Shown here piece after piece: positions 29,806 to 35,699 of a stretch of 35,699 bases of DNA. Numbering within the stretch: position 1 is the first letter of the stretch; each line of letters starts with the position of its first letter. The translations under genes were made by a program, and so were the position numbers. The stretch is from Syntrophobacterales bacterium (GTDB lineage: Bacteria > Desulfobacterota > Syntrophorhabdia > Syntrophorhabdales > Syntrophorhabdaceae). The stretch spans positions 65,231 to 100,929 of the forward strand of contig JAISPL010000037.1 of NCBI GenBank assembly GCA_031274925.1, in the 5' to 3' direction. The notes under the pieces are model-generated. The model was not told the DNA's origin. It was given only the letters and a program-made list of their open reading frames with translations, and searched no databases.

Positions 29806-30075
29806 ATGCCAATATACATAGTAAAAGATGGTCACATACTCCATGACGGGACGCTATACGCTCCAGGAGACACTATAAGCCTCAAAGAAGATCAGGCGGA
29901 CGGCCTTTCGGTAGAGATGCTCCAAGACGGGCAGGAGGGGACAACTCTAACTAACAAGGAGATGATTGCGCTTCTTGCGCAACGGGGCGTTGAAATCCCA
30001 CCCAAACCTACCAGGGCGCAGCTCCTTGAACTCCTTGCCGAGTCCGAAAAGACAGATAAAAAGGACGGTCAGTAA
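29806..30075 (+). CDS. Small phage protein with a SAP/HeH-like C-terminus
   Basis: The 89-aa protein begins with a beta-strand-rich part ('IYIVKDGHILHDGTLYAPGD') and ends with 'LTNKEMIALLAQRGVEIPPK', resembling the short helix-extension-helix tails of capsid-adjacent proteins. It lies between the capsid and gp36-like genes, as in other Mu-like phages, and abuts gp36 without a gap. The exact role in the head or connector is unknown. Confidence 0.6.
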   Translation: MPIYIVKDGHILHDGTLYAPGDTISLKEDQADGLSVEMLQDGQEGTTLTNKEMIALLAQRGVEIPPKPTRAQLLELLAESEKTDKKDGQ

Positions 30076-30504
30076 ATGTACTCTACCATTGACGATATCA
30101 AAAAACTGCTCCCCGAGGGCGCGCTTATCCAGCTAACCGATGACGAAGATACCGGAGCGCCGGTAATTGCAAGGATAGACGAGGCAGTAGTGCAGGCCGA
30201 CGCAGAGATCAACGCGTACTGCGCGGGCAGGTACATAGTCCCGTTTGCGACCACACCCGACGTGATCAAAAAATGCTCAGTCGATATCGCGATTTATAAC
30301 CTATACAGCAGACATGTGGAGGAGATTCCGGAGACAAGGGCTGACCGGTATAAAAATGCGATACGTCTCCTTGAGGCCATAGCTAAGGGGACGATTTCTA
30401 TCGGGGCGGCGGAGGAACTGTCTACAAATAACTCCGACAGCGCGGTAAACACAAAAACAAACGATGACCGTACCTTTACAAAAGAAAGTCTGGCGGGGTT
30501 CTAA
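30076..30504 (+). CDS. gp36-like head completion protein (DUF1320)
   Basis: The 142-aa protein opens 'MYSTIDDIKKLLPEGALIQL' and continues 'VIARIDEAVVQADAEINAYC' and 'VDIAIYNLYSRHVEEIPETR', the DUF1320/Mu gp36 pattern. Such proteins sit at the head-tail connection. It abuts its neighbours on both sides (30075/30076 and 30504/30505). Confidence 0.85.
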   Translation: MYSTIDDIKKLLPEGALIQLTDDEDTGAPVIARIDEAVVQADAEINAYCAGRYIVPFATTPDVIKKCSVDIAIYNLYSRHVEEIPETRADRYKNAIRLLEAIAKGTISIGAAEELSTNNSDSAVNTKTNDDRTFTKESLAGF

Positions 30505-30942
30505 ATGGACTTTACGGATATTGAAGACAGGATAAAGACTGCGATCAGGACGGCTATACCCTACGCCAAACTTGTTGAGACCTACGCGGGTCAGCTTGAG
30601 GGCGATATGGAAAAGCTTCCCATGTCGTTCCCTGTAGTCTTCGTGGCTTACGGCGGCTCCGCTCTCGACCTGGTCGATGGTCAGAGCTATAACGACGCCC
30701 CCACATTCTCGATCGTCGTCGCGGCCAAGGACTTGCGAGGAGCGAAGGATCTGCGCGAAGGCGAACATGGCTGCTACCAGATGATAAAGGGTGTGCTCGG
30801 CGCAATAGCGGGACAGACTTTAGGACTCGACATATGGCCTCTTAAACCGGTCCGGGTCAATCTTATCTTTATATCCAGGATCATGGCAGCCTACGGCATA
30901 GATTTCGAAACGAGTTTTGATAGCATCTATCAGGAGGGATAA
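30505..30942 (+). CDS. gp37-like phage protein (DUF1834)
   Basis: The 145-aa protein resembles Mu gp37: 'MDFTDIEDRIKTAIRTAI', 'LPMSFPVVFVAYGGSALDL' and 'TFSIVVAAKDLRGAKDLR'. It is presumed to be a head-tail joining or tail-terminator-type protein. It starts directly after gp36 and overlaps the next small gene by TAATG. In contractile Mu the sheath gene follows close by; here a tail tube follows instead. Confidence 0.82.
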   Translation: MDFTDIEDRIKTAIRTAIPYAKLVETYAGQLEGDMEKLPMSFPVVFVAYGGSALDLVDGQSYNDAPTFSIVVAAKDLRGAKDLREGEHGCYQMIKGVLGAIAGQTLGLDIWPLKPVRVNLIFISRIMAAYGIDFETSFDSIYQEG

Positions 30943-31121
30943 TGGCAAAGATACGAGTAATCGCAAAAGTAGACGGAGTCCACGCAACGAGCGGTATCTA
31001 CCTCGAAAAAGGAAAGCAATACGACGTCGAAGAGGACCTTATCGGCGATGAAGTGTTTGAAAGAGTGAAACCTGATCCGGCAACCAAGACTAAACCGGTT
31101 GCAAATAAAGAGGAGGCTTAA
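30942..31121 (+). CDS. Small phage protein between gp37-like and tail tube
   Basis: A 59-aa frame starts in a TAATG overlap after GGAGGG and ends next to the tail-tube ATG (31121/31122). It reads MAKIRVIAKVDGVHATSGIY then 'LEKGKQYDVEEDLIGDEVFE' and a basic tail. The N-terminal strands and the 'G..L..G..Y.v' pattern recall small beta-rich proteins found here in related phages. Its exact fit into the gap makes it a real gene. Function unknown. Confidence 0.65.
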   Translation: MAKIRVIAKVDGVHATSGIYLEKGKQYDVEEDLIGDEVFERVKPDPATKTKPVANKEEA

Positions 31122-32177
31122 ATGAGCGGAGTAGCAGGAGTCGAGATAAAGGCCGCGTATAAGAGGGCGGCAGTCTGGGGAACGGCAGTGGCCTGCGGAG
31201 CGGGTGACGGGCTTTTGATTATACCATCGACGATCAAGAAAGATGCAACTGTGGACGTGGACGATTCTCTGGGCACTTATTTCTCTAAGGACGGCATCTT
31301 AGGCGCCATAAAAGTCGAAGGAGATCTCAACGCATACATGCGCTATGACGGACTCGACGTGCTGCTGGCTCAAGTCATGGGCATCGCGGGGGCGCCGGTC
31401 AAACAGGGTACAACCGCGGCCTATGCTTATACGTATAAACCCACAACAGATACAGACGGCGAGTTTGGCACGCTGACCAAGAACATGAAGAACTACATCG
31501 AAGAACACACCAGCGCAAAGATAGCAGGGTTTACCATAAAGGGAGAATTCGGCAAAGCGCTTACAATCGGATTTAAGGTAATTTCGATTAACAAGACAGC
31601 AGACTCCACGATCAACACTATAACCACCTTCAATAATGTGACGTTTATGGAGGTGGCAAACCGGATAAAGTTCTCTGAAGGGGTGTTCCGGATGAACGCA
31701 CAATCCGGCGCGGCTCTGAATGTGGGCGATAGAATTTACCCATCATCGTTTGAGCTCTCTTTTCAGAGAAAACTTACCGGAGTGTATGGCCAGTATAAGC
31801 ACACGAGCGGGAGCAACATTCAGGATTTAATCGATGAGCCAACAAACGACGGGCTTCCAGAGATAACGCTTAAACTTGAGTTCCCACGGCACACAGGCAA
31901 CACGTATCTTACGATCTTAGGCAGCGACAGCCGTCAGAAGATGGACATCACATTCACCGGAGCCAATATAGGAGGGACCTACAACCGTCAGTTTGCACTC
32001 CAGTTCCCTCATTTACAATTAGTCAACGATGACCCCGCCGACGCGGCCGGTATCATCAAGGAGCCGCTGGAGTTTAAGGTCTACGGCGCAGGCTCGGCTC
32101 CGGCCGGTATGACGGGTATAACGGATCCATTATGGATTTCTGGGATCAACCAGCGGGCGACAGATCCGCTCGCATAA
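31122..32177 (+). CDS. Tail tube protein
   Basis: The 351-aa protein has features of siphoviral tail-tube/major tail proteins: an N-terminal 'YKRAAVWGTAVACGAGDGLL', 'GDLNAYMRYDGLDVLLAQVM', and beta-rich repeats ('FTIKGEFGKALTIGFKVISI', 'YPSSFELSFQRKLTG'). It lies before the tail-assembly chaperone pair and tape measure, as expected. The lack of a sheath gene next to it supports a flexible non-contractile tail. Confidence 0.75.
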   Translation: MSGVAGVEIKAAYKRAAVWGTAVACGAGDGLLIIPSTIKKDATVDVDDSLGTYFSKDGILGAIKVEGDLNAYMRYDGLDVLLAQVMGIAGAPVKQGTTAAYAYTYKPTTDTDGEFGTLTKNMKNYIEEHTSAKIAGFTIKGEFGKALTIGFKVISINKTADSTINTITTFNNVTFMEVANRIKFSEGVFRMNAQSGAALNVGDRIYPSSFELSFQRKLTGVYGQYKHTSGSNIQDLIDEPTNDGLPEITLKLEFPRHTGNTYLTILGSDSRQKMDITFTGANIGGTYNRQFALQFPHLQLVNDDPADAAGIIKEPLEFKVYGAGSAPAGMTGITDPLWISGINQRATDPLA

Positions 32178-32191
32178 ATAAAGGAGGAGAC

Positions 32192-32563
32192 ATGGATATA
32201 TCAGGATTACAAAGAGAGACCTTCGAGGTGTGGACGCCGTTTTTGGATGGGAAGGTAAAAATAAGGTACGTATCAAGGGCTGAACTGTTTACTATCAACA
32301 GTCAGGCTACACGTAATACATGGGATAAAGGCCATCAGCTGCAAAAGGAACACGATCCGATAAAAGCCGATATCTTTCTGGGCAGGGCCGCGGTCAAAGG
32401 CTGGGAAGGATTTACCATGAACGGCGAGGCCTATCCTTACACAGAACAGAACTGCGACTTTTTGATGGGTAAGTGGGTAGATTTTGCGCGATTCGTCAAC
32501 GAGATCTGTATCGATCTTCAGGCCCTCATGGATGCGGAGGCGGCGGCAGAGGAAAAAAAGTAA
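32192..32563 (+). CDS. Tail assembly chaperone, short form (G-like)
   Basis: The ATG at 32192 follows AAGGAGGAG; an in-frame ATG 20 codons upstream lies inside the tube gene without a site. The 123-aa protein ends 'AEEKK' at TAA (32561-32563). It lies between tube and tape measure, where the G/GT chaperones that coat the tape measure are found. It includes 'IRYVSRAELFTINSQATRNT' and 'WVDFARFVNEICIDL'. The last sense codons form a slippery site. Confidence 0.75.
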   Translation: MDISGLQRETFEVWTPFLDGKVKIRYVSRAELFTINSQATRNTWDKGHQLQKEHDPIKADIFLGRAAVKGWEGFTMNGEAYPYTEQNCDFLMGKWVDFARFVNEICIDLQALMDAEAAAEEKK

Positions 32564-32862
32564 TTGACTACATCAGGGCACGGCTCGACTACCCTGGTGT
32601 GTCTTGCGAGATCTGCGAGGAGGCCCGCGAGATTGACGGTGATATACCGGATTGCGAAACTGCAAAGGGCTGCATTATCCCGCCTCTCACCGATCGGGGG
32701 AAAAGAATAATGGCAATGAGAGAAAAGCTCATAAGACTCAAGGACCTCGTCGATCCCGCCACGATCCTTGCGATGTACGGAGCTACATTGAACGATCTGG
32801 AACTGCTTTCGAAAGTTGAAGAGCTGATTGAATCAGTAAAGGGGACAGATGCCGGACGTTAA
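32192..32862 (+). CDS. Tail assembly chaperone, frameshifted long form (G-T-like)
   Basis: A -1 shift on A AAA AAG (32554-32560) changes the next codon from TAA to GTA and opens a 100-codon extension starting 'VIDYIRARLDYPGVSCEICE' and ending at 32862. The fused product is 223 aa. The extension has no usable start of its own until about 32710. This is the well-known layout of long-tailed phages, in which a minor frameshift product binds the tape measure. The extension contains four cysteines (SCEIC, DCETAKGC). It overlaps the tape measure gene by 14 bp. Confidence 0.8.
32554..32560 (+). promoter_or_regulatory. Programmed -1 frameshift site A_AAA_AAG
   Basis: The heptamer A AAA AAG is in the correct phase for tandem slippage, and it is directly followed by the zero-frame stop TAA. 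It is the same heptamer as in E. coli dnaX. An upstream GAGG-like stretch (32549-32552) is too close to act as the usual stimulator, and a downstream structure was not established. Confidence 0.75.
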
Positions 32863-35575
32863 GATCGTAATAAACGCCGAGGACGATACCCAACGGGCGT
32901 GGAGGGCATTACAGCACGGGGCCAAATCAGCGTTCGACGGCATCGCAACGTCATTGATCGCGGTCACCGCCGCCGTTGCCGGTGCGACCGGCGCGATGAA
33001 AGTCATGATTGATCAGGCAGCCCTTGCCGCCCGTGTAGAGACCTTGGGCGTTGTATTGACAACGGTAGGCAGAAACGCCGGGTACTCCACAGAGCAGATG
33101 CAGGGCTACGCCGATAGTGTCCGGCGTATGGGCATTACCACACAGGAGTCCCTCTCTGCTGTGACCCGTATGACTCAAGCTAACATCGATCTCGGCAAAT
33201 CCTCTCAACTCGCCCGTATCGCCCAGGATGCGGCAGTGATAGGCGATACAAATAGCAGCGAGGCACTCTCCCGTCTCGTCCAAGGTATTCAGTCAGCCCA
33301 GATAGAGGTACTCCGAGGCATCGGGATCAACGTTAACTTTTCTAAGAGTTATGAACAGCTTGCTCAAAAACTCGGCAAAATCGTCGACGCCCTCACCGAA
33401 CAGGAGAAGGTTACTGCACGGACGAACGTTGTCCTTGAGGCCGGAAAAGGTATTGCCGGAACCTATGCCGCCTCCATGGACACTGTAGGTAAACAGGCCG
33501 CGTCACTTACGCGCTACTCGGAGGAGGCAAGGCTCAAACTCGGTGAACTGTTTAAACCCGCCTACGCCGCGGTTATCACCCTATCGACCAATGCGCTTAA
33601 AGGACTAAACGACAGTCTCGCCGAACTTAATAAATCAGGCGCTCTGGCCAAATGGGGAGAGGTGGGCGCAAGCGCCATCAGGCTTTTGGTTGATTCTGCA
33701 TTACCGGCAGCTTTTTTAGGTCTGGGGGTGCTAAGCGGTCATCTGGGCGCCGCGGCCCTAAAGGTCGCTGCTCTCGCAAAAGAATTTACATCACTGGAGG
33801 CGGTAATCAGATCCGTAGCGATCGTCGCGTCCACCCCGTCATTGTTTGCCGTAGGCCCCATGCTTGCGGGTATGGCGATCGCAGGTGCGGCCTACGCAGG
33901 ATATGAGCTGGGGTCAATGTATGACGCATCAAACGTTAGAGAAAGGAATAAAGAGAGAGAAAGTAAGGCATGGATTCAGGAGAACAAGGAGTTCCTTGCC
34001 GAAAGGTGGCGGGTTACACAGAGACAGCTTGACGAGTCCGGTATCAAGGGTATGCTCGGCCCCAAGGCCCTCGCCGACGCAATGCAGGCAGGCGACATAG
34101 TCAAATATCAGGTCAAAGTAGGCGAGACCGTCGATATAGAGACCGGTCAGATAGCCGATATTATAGAGACGCGCTTCAAGAACGTCCGGGACGAGCTTCA
34201 GAAAACTAAAGAGCAGATTGACGCCACCACCAAGGGATTTGCTCATATGAGTACAGTGCTTGATCAGATGGGTGGCATGTCGCTTAAACTCGCAGGCGAT
34301 GACCTTAGGCGGCAGATCGCCGAGGAAGTACTTGACATGAGGGCGCTCTCCGCAGAATATCAGGCCCTCTCCGACACGGTTAAGACGGGACTCCAGATGG
34401 ACCGTCAGGCAGATCAGATGGAGCGGGTGACAAAGCTCTTTGCCGAGTACGGCACGACCATCGACAGTGTCTATACCAATCAAATCGCTTTACAAAAGGA
34501 AGTGCTTGCCGAGGTTACGAACTACGAGACCAAACAGTCCAACATCGCCAAACAGGCAGCATCTGTAACAGAGACGGAGATCAGATACAATGAGGCGAAG
34601 TTAGCCAATTATCGGGCTACGTATGACGAGTTAGCCAGGATGCGCAAAACCTATTATGACGAGACGGTCAAATCTGCAGCCAATCTGGTTAAAATCGAAC
34701 GGGATATAATGGCTGGCAAAAAAGAAGCATCCGACATGATCTATGAGATGTGGAATAAGCGTAACCCCGCGGCAAACGAGATGGAAGAATGGTCCAGAAA
34801 ATGGTCTCGGCTGCAGACGGACGCCGCTTATGCCGCAACCCTCCCTATTGATCAGCAGGCAGAAGCCTATACCCGGCTCGCCAGGTCCTATGCGGATATG
34901 GGTAAGGTAATAACCCAGACTGAGATGGCGAGGCAACTCGTCACCTCCGGTTCCGGATTTAGGACGACCACGGAATTTCAGGACGTGGAAATTACACGAT
35001 ACTACGACACATGGCAGGCGGCTGAATTGGGGATGATGGAGATGCTCCGGGCGTCTCAAACCGTGCGGGAGCAGATGGCCGTCCAGGAGGCGCAAAACCA
35101 CGCAAAAGGAACCGCACGGATCGCTGAGATAACGACCGCCATGGAGGCCCTGAATGTCGCCATCAAGGCCACGGAGGATACGCTCGTGAGTCTTGATAAC
35201 CTCTTGGCCACTCAACGGATGCTCTCCATTGACGTGTCGGGCGCCCTATCAGGACTTAGCATGGTGCGCGACATGGCAATCGACGCCTTCAGGATTCTGG
35301 CCCAGGTGGGTTTTGCGCCGGTATCGCCCAATGGCGGCGCAGGCGTTCTCGGCTCGTATGCCACAGGTACGGATTACGTTCCTCGGACCGGCCCCTACCT
35401 TCTCCATCAGGGCGAGGCGGTGATCAAGGCGTCGCAGAATACCGGCGGACGGTCGATCAATATTACTTTTGGCGATATTGTGGTCTCAGGCGTTGACAAA
35501 GACGCGCGGCAGATCGCAAGAGAGATAGCTCCCGTCATAAGGGACGAAATTAAGAGGCTGGAGGCGCGCTCATAA
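32849..35575 (+). CDS. Tail tape measure protein
   Basis: The 908-aa protein sets tail length and is ejected with the DNA. It begins 'MPDVKIVINAEDDTQRAWRAL' and continues with hydrophobic and helical segments. 'YSTEQMQGYADSVRRMGITT' and 'RIAQDAAVIGDTNSSEALSR' are typical of the N-terminal part of tape measures. Two or three membrane-spanning-like helices lie at about 285-350 ('AAFLGLGVLSGHLGAAALKV', 'VGPMLAGMAIAGAAYAGYEL'), and long coiled coils follow (430-760). At about 1.5 angstrom per residue the tail would be near 135 nm. A conserved end 'YVPRTGPYLLHQGEAVI' is present. Confidence 0.9.
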   Translation: MPDVKIVINAEDDTQRAWRALQHGAKSAFDGIATSLIAVTAAVAGATGAMKVMIDQAALAARVETLGVVLTTVGRNAGYSTEQMQGYADSVRRMGITTQESLSAVTRMTQANIDLGKSSQLARIAQDAAVIGDTNSSEALSRLVQGIQSAQIEVLRGIGINVNFSKSYEQLAQKLGKIVDALTEQEKVTARTNVVLEAGKGIAGTYAASMDTVGKQAASLTRYSEEARLKLGELFKPAYAAVITLSTNALKGLNDSLAELNKSGALAKWGEVGASAIRLLVDSALPAAFLGLGVLSGHLGAAALKVAALAKEFTSLEAVIRSVAIVASTPSLFAVGPMLAGMAIAGAAYAGYELGSMYDASNVRERNKERESKAWIQENKEFLAERWRVTQRQLDESGIKGMLGPKALADAMQAGDIVKYQVKVGETVDIETGQIADIIETRFKNVRDELQKTKEQIDATTKGFAHMSTVLDQMGGMSLKLAGDDLRRQIAEEVLDMRALSAEYQALSDTVKTGLQMDRQADQMERVTKLFAEYGTTIDSVYTNQIALQKEVLAEVTNYETKQSNIAKQAASVTETEIRYNEAKLANYRATYDELARMRKTYYDETVKSAANLVKIERDIMAGKKEASDMIYEMWNKRNPAANEMEEWSRKWSRLQTDAAYAATLPIDQQAEAYTRLARSYADMGKVITQTEMARQLVTSGSGFRTTTEFQDVEITRYYDTWQAAELGMMEMLRASQTVREQMAVQEAQNHAKGTARIAEITTAMEALNVAIKATEDTLVSLDNLLATQRMLSIDVSGALSGLSMVRDMAIDAFRILAQVGFAPVSPNGGAGVLGSYATGTDYVPRTGPYLLHQGEAVIKASQNTGGRSINITFGDIVVSGVDKDARQIAREIAPVIRDEIKRLEARS

Positions 35576-35699
35576 AAACTTTCCCTTCAAACTTCACCGT
35601 CGAAAAGAATAAAAGAACCGGAGCGGCGCCGTTTTGGATTCTGGAATGTCCTTTTCCGACGGGGGCGATATATCTTTCGGACTATCAGGTCACATTTAC
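35572..35699 (+). CDS. Start of next tail gene, 3' end outside window
   Basis: After the tape measure a frame stays open to the edge, reading 'IKTFPSNFTVEKNKRTGAAP' then 'FWILECPFPTGAIYLSDYQV'. The sequence looks like the start of a distal-tail or tail-completion protein. No ATG, GTG or TTG lies between its last upstream stop (35551) and the protein-like start. The best-placed codon is ATA at 35572, overlapping the stop as ATAA, with GGAGG (35560-35564) 7 nt upstream. An ATA start or a sequence error is possible. Confidence 0.5.
   Translation, partial: MKTFPSNFTVEKNKRTGAAPFWILECPFPTGAIYLSDYQVTF

Larger units (their letters stand above)
10220..35699. mobile_element. Mu-like transposable prophage (left part; right end outside window)
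   Basis: The gene order is that of Mu-type transposable phages: repressor, Ner-like, transposase A and ATPase B, Gam, gp16/GemA, Mor, lysis, small and large terminase (gp27/gp28 positions), gp29 portal, F, G, I/Z, decoration and major capsid, gp36, gp37, tail. The left end lies somewhere between about 10100 and 10220, just beyond the repressor stop. It could not be fixed because the right end, the target duplication and the end-binding repeats cannot be compared. No tail-sheath gene is present between gp37-like and the tail tube, which indicates a non-contractile tail. Apart from the gene broken by IS607, all core genes seen are intact. Confidence 0.92.

Noticed and set aside
1-35699. CRISPR arrays, rRNA or tRNA genes
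   Set aside because: I saw no regularly spaced repeats and no tRNA- or rRNA-like sequence by eye on either strand; a covariance-model scan was not possible.

Overview
The window looks like a bacterial chromosome of about 50% G+C carrying an integrated transposable phage. The host genes (truA, gyrA, gpsA, a secreted TPR protein, a phytoene-desaturase-like flavoprotein) and the syntenies fit a Desulfobacterota/deltaproteobacterial anaerobe, possibly near Syntrophorhabdus. That placement is an impression from protein sequence and no search was run.

Host part (1-about 10200). A TPR gene runs off the left edge on the minus strand. It is followed by a minus-strand pair, a coiled-coil lipoprotein and truA, overlapping by ATGA. 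Divergent from these are gyrA and gpsA. From 5970 the sequence becomes a graveyard: about 1.1 kb of decayed coding sequence (LysM-like traces), one intact FAD oxidoreductase, a frameshifted RCC1-repeat secreted-protein remnant with a 15-bp inverted repeat next to it, and a plus-strand frame with an internal TAG that ends where the phage begins.

Phage part (about 10200-35699, right end outside the window). The order is that of a Mu-like transposable phage. It opens with a CI-type repressor divergent from a Ner-like regulator across a 56-bp operator/promoter. An early operon follows: DNA-binding proteins, a DDE transposase, a MuB-like AAA ATPase, a run of tiny overlapping genes, Gam, a zinc-ribbon protein, GemA (gp16) and Mor. 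A gap after mor holds a likely Mor-dependent middle promoter. Then come endolysin, a lipoprotein and small membrane proteins, the terminase pair, a portal (gp29), an F-like head protein with a C-terminal PBECR-type nuclease domain, a G-I-Z fused head-morphogenesis/protease/scaffold gene, decoration and major capsid proteins, gp36/gp37-like completion proteins, a tail tube, a frameshifting tail-assembly chaperone pair and an approximately 900-aa tape measure. There is no tail-sheath gene between gp37 and the tube, so the virion is probably a siphovirus (B3/D3112-like layout) rather than a contractile Mu-like particle.

Mobile element inside the phage. A complete IS607-family element (serine-recombinase tnpA plus tnpB) sits in a small late gene at the Mu gp26 position. 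Both junctions can be read to the base: removing 19874-21784 restores a continuous 99-codon gene and leaves one CC dinucleotide. The most notable features are this resolved insertion, an A_AAA_AAG frameshift site at the tail chaperone, the triple-nested G/I/Z gene, the near-leaderless early promoter with a 12-bp palindrome, the 14-bp palindrome at Mor-like spacing, and a chain of tiny early genes, one ending in twelve glutamates.
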